From assembly GCA_963783145.1 (NCBI GenBank), contig CAWAMM010000007.1, positions 839,776 through 903,775 of the forward strand: 64,000 nt of DNA, given 5' to 3'. Under the pieces are notes generated by a model. The model did not search any database. It saw nothing but the letters and a program-made list of their open reading frames with translations, and was not told the origin of the DNA. Source of the stretch: DATGKG01 sp963783145. GTDB lineage: Bacteria > Desulfobacterota > Binatia > Binatales > Binataceae. Below, piece after piece: positions 43,136 through 52,614 of the stretch. Numbering within the stretch: the stretch's first letter is position 1; each line of letters starts with the position of its first letter. The position numbers and the translations under genes are program-made.

Positions 43136-46090
43136 ATGCCCGAAGATCTATTCCAGTTTGGCGATTTCGTGCTCGACGGCGCGGCTTACGAGTTGCGGCG
43201 CGGTGATGAGATTGTTCCGCTCCAGCGGATTCCCCTCAAACTGCTATTCCTATTGGTCGAGTGCCGGGGACAAATCGTCACGCGCGAGGAAATTCTGGAG
43301 CGCGTTTGGGGCAAGGGCGTTTTCGTCGATATCGAATCCGGCATCAACACCGCAGTCCGGAAGCTTCGGCGCGCGCTGTCTGATGATCCCGACGCGCCGC
43401 GCTTCGTGGTTACCGTGCCCGCTCGCGGTTATCGATTCGTCTCGGAGGTTCGCCACTTGGAAATCAGCCGCACCGAGCGCTTTCGACCTCGATCGCCGGC
43501 ATTGATGGTGGGACGTGAGAGCGAGTTGGCGAGCCTGCTGAGTGGACTCGAAGACGCCAATGCTCGTCGCGGGCGTCTATTCCTGATTTCCGGTGAACCC
43601 GGCGTCGGCAAGACGCGGCTGGCCGATGAGGTCGCCGCCGAAGCCCGCTTGCGGCGGATGGTCCTGTTGGCCGGGCATTGCTCTGAGCATGAGGAAGCCG
43701 TCGCCTATTTGCCATTCGTTGAAATCCTGGAGAACTTTGTCGATCGTGTTTCCGATCCGGACCATGTGCGCGAGGCGCTAGGCGATCAGGCACCGGAGCT
43801 GGCGCGCCTGCTGCCGAAACTCAAGAGCCTCCTTCCCGGTCTTGCCCCACCACTCGATTTGCAACCAGCGCAGGCGCGACGGCATTTGTTCAATTGTGTC
43901 TTGGACTTCGTGGCACGCGTCGCTTTGCACCAGCCGATTTTGATGATTCTGGAGGACCTTCACTGGGCCGATGATTCAACCTTGGCGCTGCTCGACCATC
44001 TGGCGCAGCGGCTTTCCGACTTGCCTATGATGGTGGTTGGAACGTACCGAGATGCTGAACTGAACGTTAGACGCGAATTGGCGAAGACGCTGGAAGATCT
44101 ACTGCGCGGACGGCGCGCGACCCGGGTCGCGCTCGGTGCTCTGCCTCGGGATGAAGTGGCCGCGATGCTGAGCAGCTTGAGCGGCAAATCGGTGCCGGGC
44201 GCGGTGGTTGGTGAGATATACGCCGAGACCAACGGCAACCCATTCTTTGTCGAGGAGCTGTTTCGTTATCTGGAGGAGGAAAAACGGCTTTACGATGCCA
44301 CCGGAAAGTTTCATTCCGAGCTTAAGATTGGCGAGCAGGACGCGCCGCCCAGCGTGCGCCTGGTGGTCGCGCGCCGCTTGGGGCGGCTCAGCGAAGCGTC
44401 GCGGAAGATGCTCGCGACCGCGGCGCTTATCGGGCGAAGTTTCGGTCGCGAAATTCTTCAGGCGGCGGCCGGCCAAACTGATCCTGATTCGTTGCTCGAA
44501 TGCATCGAAGAAGGCGAACGGGCCGGATTGCTTACTTCTGTCGCGCAGGGTTCCGGGATCCGATTTGCGTTCTCGCACGAGCTCATTCGCCAGGCGGTCA
44601 TTAGTAGTTTGTCTCCAGCTCGCCGCCAAAGGCTCCATCTCGAAATCGCGACTGCCAGCGAGAAAATCTATTCCGCCGCGCTGGAGACGAACCCGCAGGT
44701 GAGCTTGAGGAACCAGGTCGCGGAGCTGGCCCACCATTACGCGCTCGGCGGCGATCCTCGCAAGGCCGTCAAATATTGCCTGCGTTCGATCAGACAATTG
44801 GAGGAACTTGGATCCTTTGCCGAGGCTATCGCACAATTCGCGAACGGGCTTGAACTGACCCACCAAATCCTCGACGAGAACCGTCGGGCTGATATGGAGT
44901 TGGATCTCCGGATCGCGGTTAGCGGATCCCTGGGAGACAGCAAAGGCTTAGCCTCGCTGGAAATCGAGCAATCCACCGAGCGTGCGATGGTGCTATGTCA
45001 GCGGCCCGGGATCAACCGGGAGAGGGCGTGGTGGGCGTTGTACTCGATGTTCTGGATCCGCCACCTGCGCCCCGAAACACAAAAGGCCTGCGAGATAGCA
45101 GAGGAGCTGGTGGAGCAGGCAGGGCAACATGGACAGGCCATGCATCAGGCGGAGGCAGATCTCTCGTTGGCGTGGACAAGGATGTACGCGGGCGATTTCG
45201 AGATCGCCGACCAACGCTTTGATCACGGATGGGCTTTGTTGGAATCGATTAACCGGGTCTCTGATCTGACACCGCAGCCGCTGGAGCAAATGCGCTTCCT
45301 TCACACCCTCAGGCAACTCGGGACCGCGCAAAACAATCGCGTGGTCTCGGGATGGAACCTGTGGTTCCTCGGTTACCCGGAGCGGGCGCTGGAGCGAATG
45401 ACGATCGCGACCCACATTGCCGATAGCGGGACACGCCCGATGTTGGCGGATATTCATGGATTCGCCAGTTACATCCACGAACTCCGTGGCGAGCCTGCGC
45501 AGATGCGTAGCAGGGCGGAAGCAAGACTCGCGATGGCGATCGAATCGGGCTACTCGACCGGTCGCGCGCTGAGCGAAATTTACCTCGGATGGGCCGACGC
45601 GCTGGCGGGCGATCACCAAGGCGGCATCGCGCGAATGCGTCACCATTTGGCGGAATTGAAGGCCATTGGCTCCGAGTACATCAGCGATCGGTGTCTCGCC
45701 TTTATCGCCATCGCGCTGGTCAGCATGAAGCGGTTCGACGAAGGCCTTCGGACGCTCGACGAGGCCTTCTCGTTTGTCGCGCGAACCGGGCAGCGATTTT
45801 ACGAAGCGGAGTTATTTCGATTAAAGGGCGAATTGTTACTCGCGCAGATGGCCTCGAATGCCGCGGCGGCGGAGCAGTCCTTTCGCACCGCGATAGAAAT
45901 TTCGCGCAAGCAGCGTGCGAAGTCATGGGAACTGCGCGCGACCACCAGCCTTGCACAACTCATGGCGAAGCAGCGCAAACGCGGCGAGGCGCGCCGTATT
46001 CTCGGGGAAATTTACGGGTGGTTCACGGAAGGCTTCGACACCAGCGATTTGAAGGACGCAAAGGATTTGCTGACCAAATTGAAAGCTTAG
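43136..46090 (+). CDS. STAND-type regulator: OmpR-like DNA-binding domain + AAA ATPase + TPR
   Basis: 984 residues. 1-100: Trans_reg_C winged helix (FGDFVLDGAAYELRRGDEIVPLQ; INTAVRKLRRALSDD; VTVPARGYRFV). About 120-400: AAA_16 NTPase, Walker A SGEPGVGKTRL (153-160) and Walker B LMILEDLHWADD (~270). The rest is a helical/TPR body (AELAHHYALGGDPRKAVKY; GWNLWFLGYPERALERM). No phosphoreceiver domain, so it is probably controlled by ligand or nucleotide rather than by a kinase. It shares its AAA-TPR body with the protein encoded at 47095. The GTTCAG arrays flanking this gene are its likely binding sites. Confidence 0.88.
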   Translation: MPEDLFQFGDFVLDGAAYELRRGDEIVPLQRIPLKLLFLLVECRGQIVTREEILERVWGKGVFVDIESGINTAVRKLRRALSDDPDAPRFVVTVPARGYRFVSEVRHLEISRTERFRPRSPALMVGRESELASLLSGLEDANARRGRLFLISGEPGVGKTRLADEVAAEARLRRMVLLAGHCSEHEEAVAYLPFVEILENFVDRVSDPDHVREALGDQAPELARLLPKLKSLLPGLAPPLDLQPAQARRHLFNCVLDFVARVALHQPILMILEDLHWADDSTLALLDHLAQRLSDLPMMVVGTYRDAELNVRRELAKTLEDLLRGRRATRVALGALPRDEVAAMLSSLSGKSVPGAVVGEIYAETNGNPFFVEELFRYLEEEKRLYDATGKFHSELKIGEQDAPPSVRLVVARRLGRLSEASRKMLATAALIGRSFGREILQAAAGQTDPDSLLECIEEGERAGLLTSVAQGSGIRFAFSHELIRQAVISSLSPARRQRLHLEIATASEKIYSAALETNPQVSLRNQVAELAHHYALGGDPRKAVKYCLRSIRQLEELGSFAEAIAQFANGLELTHQILDENRRADMELDLRIAVSGSLGDSKGLASLEIEQSTERAMVLCQRPGINRERAWWALYSMFWIRHLRPETQKACEIAEELVEQAGQHGQAMHQAEADLSLAWTRMYAGDFEIADQRFDHGWALLESINRVSDLTPQPLEQMRFLHTLRQLGTAQNNRVVSGWNLWFLGYPERALERMTIATHIADSGTRPMLADIHGFASYIHELRGEPAQMRSRAEARLAMAIESGYSTGRALSEIYLGWADALAGDHQGGIARMRHHLAELKAIGSEYISDRCLAFIAIALVSMKRFDEGLRTLDEAFSFVARTGQRFYEAELFRLKGELLLAQMASNAAAAEQSFRTAIEISRKQRAKSWELRATTSLAQLMAKQRKRGEARRILGEIYGWFTEGFDTSDLKDAKDLLTKLKA

Positions 46091-46250
46091 AAATTTGCAG
46101 CATAGCCGTTGCCGCTGAGCTCACGAGCGAAGCGGTTCAAAACAAAATCGTCGTACTGAACCAGATCGTCGAGCATTTGGTGGCTCGTACGGATTCTAAT
46201 TCTCCGTCTACCGGGGGCATCGGCGCGAGGCCTTCGACGAGCCGAGCAAA

Positions 46251-46278
46251 GTTCAGACCGAGTTCAGCGAGAGTTCAG
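46251..46278 (+). promoter_or_regulatory. Triple GTTCAG direct-repeat operator, GST side
   Basis: GTTCAG starts at 46251, 46262 and 46273 (exact 11-bp period). Ten nt later comes TTGGCG (46289-46294) and, 17 nt on, TACGAT (46312-46317), a usable -35/-10 pair. The start codon of the GST gene is at 46376. Same orientation, period and 10-nt offset as the array upstream of the cupredoxin gene. Confidence 0.7.
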
Positions 46279-46375
46279 ACCAAAACCGTTGGCGTCTGAG
46301 TTCGATTAACTTACGATTTGCGCGAGCAGCTAGGAGATGTTTTGCGAAGGGCCAAACTCACGGAGGTCTCGCAGC

Positions 46376-47077
46376 ATGGGAACAATCAAGTTGATCACAA
46401 TGTACGGATCGCCCTGGTCGGAGCGGGTCCGATGGGCGTTCGCATTCAAAAAACTGCCCTACGAGAAGCAGAATTACGAGGCCGGCGTCGATGAAGCGGC
46501 GGTGAAGAAATTGACCGGCCAGGCGATGGTGCCGGTGGTAGTCACCGACGATAAAGTGATTCCGGATTCGAGCGCGATTTTGGACTGGCTTGAGGAAACC
46601 CGACCGGAGCCGGCACTGTTGCCCAAAGCGGCGAAAGAACGCGCGATCGCTACGCTTTGGGAGGAAGTCGCGCTCAATGCGCTGGGGCCTCATGGCCGGG
46701 TGATGATCACCGGACGCCTGCTCCGCATCGATGATCCCGAAGCTCAAAAGCGCGGAAAGTACTTCGCCGAAAAGTATGGGTACTCACCGTTCGAAGAAGA
46801 GCAGAGCAGGCGCACCGTCACGCGGATTCTTGCGAGTCTCAAGGAAACGCTGAGTGGACGCGAATACCTGGTCGGTGATTCGTTCACGCGCGCCGATATA
46901 ACCACCGCGGCGATGCTGATGCTTTTCAAGGCGGCTCCGCAGGAGTTTTTCTTCTTTGAGCCGCCAGTGCGTATGGTGTACCTCGACAAGCTCGGTGAAG
47001 ATCCAACTTTCGCTGAGGTTTTTGCCTGGCGCGACCGCATGTACAAAAACCATCGTGGCGAGGCGGTCAAGCCCTAA
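46376..47077 (+). CDS. Glutathione S-transferase-like protein
   Basis: About 233 residues from the ATG at 46376. N-terminal thioredoxin-like domain (MYGSPWSERVRWAFAFKKLPYEKQ), the glutathione-gamma-glutamyl site cis-Pro region (AMVPVVVTDDKVIPDSSAILDWLEE), and an all-helical C-terminal domain (GDSFTRADITTAAMLMLF). Probably detoxification of electrophiles or peroxides. It lies 17 bp before the cyclase/STAND gene and downstream of the GTTCAG operator. Confidence 0.88.
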   Translation: MGTIKLITMYGSPWSERVRWAFAFKKLPYEKQNYEAGVDEAAVKKLTGQAMVPVVVTDDKVIPDSSAILDWLEETRPEPALLPKAAKERAIATLWEEVALNALGPHGRVMITGRLLRIDDPEAQKRGKYFAEKYGYSPFEEEQSRRTVTRILASLKETLSGREYLVGDSFTRADITTAAMLMLFKAAPQEFFFFEPPVRMVYLDKLGEDPTFAEVFAWRDRMYKNHRGEAVKP

Positions 47078-47094
47078 CGCCCGCGGTCCGGCAC

Positions 47095-50000
47095 ATGCGC
47101 TGCCCCAAATGTAGCTCCGAAAATCCGTCGGGCACCAGATTCTGCGGCGAGTGTGGAAGCCCATTTGCCTCGAAGTGTCCCAAGTGCGGTGCCGCGTATA
47201 TGGCCCCTGCAAAGTTCTGCCGCGATTGCGGCTTTCTGCTCGATGCGAAAGGCGCGACCCCCGCTGCCGGCAAGCCCGCCCCGGGCGAAGCCGCGCCGGC
47301 GCGCGAGTTCCCCGACCTGTCCGCCAATGAAGGCGAGCGCAAGACTGTGACCGCGCTCTTTGCGGATATCAAGGGGTCAATGGAGATGATGGAGAATCTC
47401 GATCCCGAGGAGGCACGCGCGATTGTCGATCCGGCGCTCAAACTGATGATTGATGCGGCGCACCGATATGGCGGATACGTTGCCCAGTCAACGGGCGACG
47501 GAATCTTCGCGGTGTTCGGCGCACCAATTGCGTTTGAGGACCATCCGCAGCACGCATTGTATGCCGCCCTGCGCATGCAGGAAGACCTCAGGAGTTACTC
47601 AAAGCGGTTGCGTGAGCATGGACAGGCACCCATCTCGATTCGAATCGGGATCAACGTCGGTGAAGTAGTGGTTCGAACCATCCGGACCGGTGCGGCCGAC
47701 ACCGAATATTCGCCGCTCGGTCATTCGATAAGCCTGGCCTCGCGATTACAGGCGCTGTCGCCCCCGGGTTCGATTGCGATAAGCCGCGCGGTGCGCCGCC
47801 TCGTGGAGGGCTACTTCACCATCAGCGATATGGGCCTCGCGCGCATTAAGGGCGTCAGCGAGCCGGTCGAGGTGTTCGAAGTAATGGGACTGGGGCCCCT
47901 GCGCAGTCGACTGCAGCGCTCCGCAGGACGCGGCTATACCAGGTTCGTCGGGCGGCAGAATGAAATGCAAGCGATGAAACGCGCCGCGGACCAGGCCAAA
48001 GCAGGGCGCGGGCAAATTGTCGCGGCGGTAGCTGAGGCGGGAGTCGGCAAATCACGCCTTCTGTTCGAGTTCAAGGCAGTATCGCAAGCGGGCTGGATGG
48101 TCCTCGAAGCATTTTCAGTGTCACATGGACAGGCATCGGCATTCTTGCCGATGATCGATCTGCTGTACTCATACTTTGAAATTTCATCCGAAGATGATGC
48201 GCGCAAGCGGCGCGAGAAGATCAACGGGAAGGTTCTCACGTTGGATCGGTCGCTGGAAGATACGCTGCAGTACCTATACGGGCTGCTTGGCATCTCCGAT
48301 GAGGACAATCAGATCTCCGAGATTAACGCGCAGACTCGAAAACATCGCGCACTCGACGCGGTCAAACGGATCCTTTTGCGCGAGAGCCTCGACCAGCCGC
48401 TCATCGTCGTATTCGAAGATCTGCACTGGATCGATAGCGAGTCGCAGGCATTTCTGAACTTGCTCGCGGACTCGATAGGCACGGCGCGGATCCTGCTGCT
48501 GGTCAACTATCGGCCGGAGTACCGTCACGAGTGGGGGCACAAAACCTACTACTCGCAGTTGCGGCTCGACCCGCTCGGCGAGGACAGCGCGGATGAGATG
48601 CTGACGACTCTGCTCGGGGAGGAGCCGGAATTAGCACCGCTCAAAAGGATCATCATCGAAAAGACCGAGGGCAACCCCTTCTTTATGGAAGAGACTGTGC
48701 AGGTACTCCTCGATGAAGGAGCGCTGGTACGTAACGGCCGTCTCAGACTTACCAAGCCGCTGCGGGAGCTGAAGATCCCGCCGACGGTCCAGGCAATCCT
48801 GGCCGCGCGTATCGACCGATTACCACCTGATCAGAAAGATCTGCTGCAGACACTCGCAGTCATCGGAATGGAGTTCAAGCTCGGTCTGGTTCGTAAAGTA
48901 TGGGAGCCGCCGGCCATCTCGGCGATTGCGAGGACGAAACGCGAAGGAACAGTGACGGCGCTGACATCGTTGCGCGATGAAGGAGACTCGGAAGCATCGG
49001 ACCTGGACTCAATGCTGTCGGAGCTTCAACTAGGAGAGTTCATCTACGAGCAGCCCGCGGTCGGAGATATCGAGTACACCTTCAAGCACGCTCTTACTCA
49101 TGACGTGGCTTACAACTCGGTTCTCAACGAACGGCGGCGGCTGTTACATGAACGAATCGGCACTGGATTGGAAATGGTCTATGGCGAAAACCTGAACGAT
49201 CACCTCGCCGCGCTGACCCACCATTACGCCCGCAGCGGCAATCCAGCAAAAGCGGTCGAATATTGTGCGCGTGCCATCCAGCAGAGCGAAGCGCGCGGCT
49301 CGTTAAACGAGGCAGTCGCCCTTTTCGAAACCGGACTTGACCTGTTGCAGAAGCTTCCCGACGACGACTCGCGTGCCGACCGGGAGTTGGACCTTCGCAA
49401 CCTGGCCAATAGCGCCCTTGGAGATACGAAGGGACTCGCTTCACCCGAAGTCGAACGCTCGACCGAACGTGCACTAGCCCTTTGTCAACGCCCCGGCATC
49501 AGCTGGGAAAAAAGCTGGCAGGCGCTTTTCGGTATTTTCTTTGTGCAGCAGATGCGTCCGGACGTGCGGAGAGCGGGGGCGATAGCTTCAGAATTGATGG
49601 TGCGCGGCGAGGAACGCGGCGCTGACGGACTTGTCGCGGAAGCCGGCAATTGGCTGGCCTACACCAAAATGGTCGCGGGGGATTTCGAAGCCGCCGCCGC
49701 TACTTTCGATCGAACCTGGAGCGTTCTGGAATCGATAACCAACCCGGCGCCGGGAGCTACGCACAAGCGCGCAGCAAAGAATTCCCAGGCGCAGGCCGCG
49801 GTGCAGATTTTGTATACATTGGAAAACAATCGCATCATCTCAGGTTGGAACCTGTGGTTCCTCGGTTACCCCGACCGCGCGCTGGAGCGAATGAATAGCG
49901 CGACCGCAACAGACAATCATCGTTCAAAGAGCTTGATCGGCGACTTGCACGGATTCGCGGCGTACATTTGCGAGCTTCGGCGCGAAACCCGGCAAATGCG

Positions 50001-50583
50001 CGCCCAAGCCGAAGCCAGACTCGCGATAGCGAACGCTTCGGGTTTGTTCACCGGCCGGGCGCTCAGCGAGATTTATCTCGGATGGGCAGATGTGCTCGAC
50101 GGCGACCTGGAAGGTGGCATCACAAAGATGAAAGCCCACATCTCGCAGCTTAAGACAGCCGGCTCCGAATATATAACCGATCGCGGTCTGACCTTTATCG
50201 CCACGGCTTTGGGGCGTGCCGGGCGGTTCGAAGAGGCGCTCGCTACGCTCGAGGAGGCTTTCCTTTTCATCGAGCGGACCGGCCAACGCTACTATCAGGC
50301 GGAGTTGCATCGCCTCAAGGGTGAGTTGCTGTTGGGCCACGACCTCGCGAATGCTGCTGCGGCCGAGCAATCATTTCAATCGGCGCTCGATATATCGCGC
50401 CGGCAACGCGCTAAGTCATGGGAGTTACGCGCAAGCAACAGTCTCGCGCGGCTGCTGCGAGACTCCAATCGCCGCGAAGAGGCGCGGTCGCTGCTGGATG
50501 AAATCTACGGATCGTTTACTGAGGGTTTCGATACCGCGGACTTGAAGGATGCGAGAACGCTCCTTGACGAGCTGAACGCGTAG
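47095..50583 (+). CDS. Zinc ribbon + class III nucleotidyl cyclase + STAND ATPase + TPR protein
   Basis: 1162 residues. Residues 1-50: two zinc knuckle pairs (CPKCSSENPSGTRFCGECG; CPKCGAAYMAPAKFCRDCG). About 75-265: class III cyclase domain with metal Asp91 (LFADIKGS) and Asp135 (STGDGIFAVFG). About 280-600: AAA NTPase with Walker A EAGVGKSRLL (~314) and Walker B IVVFEDLHWIDSES. About 640-1160: TPR body nearly colinear with that of the 43136 protein (NNRIISGWNLWFLGYPDRALERM). Likely makes cAMP or cGMP under ATPase/TPR control. Catalytic competence is inferred, not shown. Confidence 0.88.
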   Translation: MRCPKCSSENPSGTRFCGECGSPFASKCPKCGAAYMAPAKFCRDCGFLLDAKGATPAAGKPAPGEAAPAREFPDLSANEGERKTVTALFADIKGSMEMMENLDPEEARAIVDPALKLMIDAAHRYGGYVAQSTGDGIFAVFGAPIAFEDHPQHALYAALRMQEDLRSYSKRLREHGQAPISIRIGINVGEVVVRTIRTGAADTEYSPLGHSISLASRLQALSPPGSIAISRAVRRLVEGYFTISDMGLARIKGVSEPVEVFEVMGLGPLRSRLQRSAGRGYTRFVGRQNEMQAMKRAADQAKAGRGQIVAAVAEAGVGKSRLLFEFKAVSQAGWMVLEAFSVSHGQASAFLPMIDLLYSYFEISSEDDARKRREKINGKVLTLDRSLEDTLQYLYGLLGISDEDNQISEINAQTRKHRALDAVKRILLRESLDQPLIVVFEDLHWIDSESQAFLNLLADSIGTARILLLVNYRPEYRHEWGHKTYYSQLRLDPLGEDSADEMLTTLLGEEPELAPLKRIIIEKTEGNPFFMEETVQVLLDEGALVRNGRLRLTKPLRELKIPPTVQAILAARIDRLPPDQKDLLQTLAVIGMEFKLGLVRKVWEPPAISAIARTKREGTVTALTSLRDEGDSEASDLDSMLSELQLGEFIYEQPAVGDIEYTFKHALTHDVAYNSVLNERRRLLHERIGTGLEMVYGENLNDHLAALTHHYARSGNPAKAVEYCARAIQQSEARGSLNEAVALFETGLDLLQKLPDDDSRADRELDLRNLANSALGDTKGLASPEVERSTERALALCQRPGISWEKSWQALFGIFFVQQMRPDVRRAGAIASELMVRGEERGADGLVAEAGNWLAYTKMVAGDFEAAAATFDRTWSVLESITNPAPGATHKRAAKNSQAQAAVQILYTLENNRIISGWNLWFLGYPDRALERMNSATATDNHRSKSLIGDLHGFAAYICELRRETRQMRAQAEARLAIANASGLFTGRALSEIYLGWADVLDGDLEGGITKMKAHISQLKTAGSEYITDRGLTFIATALGRAGRFEEALATLEEAFLFIERTGQRYYQAELHRLKGELLLGHDLANAAAAEQSFQSALDISRRQRAKSWELRASNSLARLLRDSNRREEARSLLDEIYGSFTEGFDTADLKDARTLLDELNA

Positions 50584-50587
50584 CGCG

Positions 50588-51343
50588 ATGCAAGGCCGGT
50601 GCAAGCGCAAGAGCGCCCGAAGCGTGAAACAACTAAGGTCAAAGTCGAAACGAACCATAGCCTCCCAGGAGGTTACGAGAAACCTGCGCACTAATTCGCG
50701 CGCGGAGCGCATCCTCAATTTCTGGCTAGCGCCCGATCATGGCGCCGAAGATAGTTTCCAGATTTGGTCGCGATGGTTTGTCCCTGACCCGGACTTCGAT
50801 AGGTTGTGCAAAGCCCGTTTCCTGAGCAGCTACAGGGACGCGGCGTGTGGACGTCTTGATGGCTGGATGGAAACTCCGAGAACTTGCCTCGCACTGGTGT
50901 TGTTGCTGGACCAGTTGCCGCGCAACATGTTCCGTGGTACAGCGCGAGCCTTTGCGACCGACGCCAAAGCGCGGGAGGTTGGCCGCCATGCCATAGGATC
51001 CGAATTTGATCGCGAATTTCCGCCAATCATCCGGATGTTTTTCTATCTGCCCTTCGAACACAGCGAACATCTGAACGATCAAATGGAATCGGTGCGCTTG
51101 GCCGTCGCTCTGGCGGAAGAATGCGGAAAATCTCCGGAATGTGCGGCAATCCGGAAATCCGCCGAGTTGCATCATGAGACAATCCAGCGCTTCGGCCGGT
51201 TTCCCGGCCGCAACCAGGCGCTCGGACGACGATCGACGAAAAAGGAGCGCGAATTCCTTCGCCAACTGAATGCCGGCCTAAAAACTACCCCAAGCGATGT
51301 TCTGCCAGGGATCTCGGCGCGTTCGGATCTAACTCCCCTCTAG
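50588..51343 (+). CDS. DUF924 family protein
   Basis: 251 residues with the DUF924 core: ILNFWLAPDHGAEDSFQIWSRWFVPDPDFD, ALVLLLDQLPRNMFRGTARAFATDAKAR, and MFFYLPFEHSEHLNDQ, HHETIQRFGRFPGRNQALGR. An extra basic N-terminal tail of about 35 residues precedes. All-helical, TPR-like fold of unknown function. It starts 4 bp behind the cyclase/STAND stop, so it is the last gene of the GST-cyclase unit. Confidence 0.85.
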   Translation: MQGRCKRKSARSVKQLRSKSKRTIASQEVTRNLRTNSRAERILNFWLAPDHGAEDSFQIWSRWFVPDPDFDRLCKARFLSSYRDAACGRLDGWMETPRTCLALVLLLDQLPRNMFRGTARAFATDAKAREVGRHAIGSEFDREFPPIIRMFFYLPFEHSEHLNDQMESVRLAVALAEECGKSPECAAIRKSAELHHETIQRFGRFPGRNQALGRRSTKKEREFLRQLNAGLKTTPSDVLPGISARSDLTPL

Positions 51344-51497
51344 GAGGCGCTCTCTGATTGCTCTTGCCACACCGAGTCGATTGTCGCGATACTCGCGCGG
51401 TGCGCATCGATGAGCGAGGGTCCTTTGCCTCGTTCGAAGTAGAACGTAGCGAATGCGGGAAGGCAGTGCGACAACTTGAGAGTGCGTTGGGTGAGGA

Positions 51498-52388
51498 TTG
51501 CGAATTGTGGGTTCTGAAAGTCGAGAAGTAAGCTTCGGATTAGAATCGAATCAACCACGTCCTTGGGATTGGCCTTGGTGGTACGTGCCTCGGCAACATG
51601 TGCCGGTGTTCGCCTGGATCATCTTGATCCATATCACTGCGGCGATTGGTCTGATTCTTTTTCCGTGGCCCGGATGGCGGATTGTTCTGCTGATGCTCCT
51701 GGTCGGGTGGCTCGGCGGGTTGGGAACCACCGTATGCTTCCATCGCGCTATCGCCCATCGCTCGGTGAAGCTTCACCCCCTCGCGGAAGGGCTGCTGACG
51801 TTTTGCGCGATGTCCAATGGTTCCGGTTCGCCGGTGAGCTGGGTATCAAACCATCGTTTACATCATGCTGCCGCCGATACCGACGATGACGTATCCAGTC
51901 CGCGTCATGGTTTCTGGTGGTCGCATCTCGGCTGGCTGTGGCAGGCCCCGATCCCTTCGATTGAGCGTTACTGTCCCGACCTCGACAACTCCTATTACCA
52001 CCTATGGACTTACCTGCTCGTCCCGATTCTGCTGATGGCATACTTTTGGGGCTTACTGTTTAGCCTTCAGGCCTTCTTTTGGCTGGGTTCGATCCGAATG
52101 ATCATCGCCCTTCATGGGCAATGCTTCGTGAACAGCATCTGTCACATGCGGCCTGACGCGATCCCGGGTGAGGATTCGAGCCGGAACGTGCGATGGCTGG
52201 GAATCATGCATCTCTTCGTCGGCGAAAACTGGCACCACAATCACCATTCACGTCCCGGGATCGCGCGACTCGGCTGGAATTGGCATCAGGTTGATGCTGG
52301 ATATCTCCTCATTAGGGGGCTCGAGCGCATCGGCCTGGCGACCGAGGTGCGGGATTTCCGGCGTTCACGAGTGCCGTCGAACGGATAG
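51498..52388 (+). CDS. Membrane acyl-CoA/fatty-acid desaturase (first copy)
   Basis: About 293-296 residues; the frame opens with TTG at 51498 and GTG at 51507 is a near alternative. Diiron histidine boxes: HRAIAHR (82-88), NHRLHH (118-123) and a third NWHHNHH near 245. Four TM segments. Delta-9-type acyl desaturases have the same box order (Hx4H, HxxHH, HxxHH). Paired with a second desaturase at 53519, with pssA between. Confidence 0.88.
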   Translation: MRIVGSESREVSFGLESNQPRPWDWPWWYVPRQHVPVFAWIILIHITAAIGLILFPWPGWRIVLLMLLVGWLGGLGTTVCFHRAIAHRSVKLHPLAEGLLTFCAMSNGSGSPVSWVSNHRLHHAAADTDDDVSSPRHGFWWSHLGWLWQAPIPSIERYCPDLDNSYYHLWTYLLVPILLMAYFWGLLFSLQAFFWLGSIRMIIALHGQCFVNSICHMRPDAIPGEDSSRNVRWLGIMHLFVGENWHHNHHSRPGIARLGWNWHQVDAGYLLIRGLERIGLATEVRDFRRSRVPSNG

Positions 52389-52614
52389 TTGTGGCTCATA
52401 GTCCAGAAAGCCTTGACATTTTCCAACTCGAAAATTGGTCCAGACTGAGAATGCTGAATCCGCCGACGACCGAAGCGAACGTCCGGCGCGCAAAAAGCGT
52501 TCAATGAGCAAAATTGCGTTCTTTAGAGCGTTGCTACATCTTGTACGATATACGGAATTTAAGTACTTTAATTTTGTCCAAATTTACAGACTTGCGCTTT
52601 AGGATGGTTTCGCG

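Noticed and set aside
51340..51558. Short minus-strand frame between DUF924 and the first desaturase gene
   Set aside because: Overlaps the start of the desaturase, no family features, no ribosome site.
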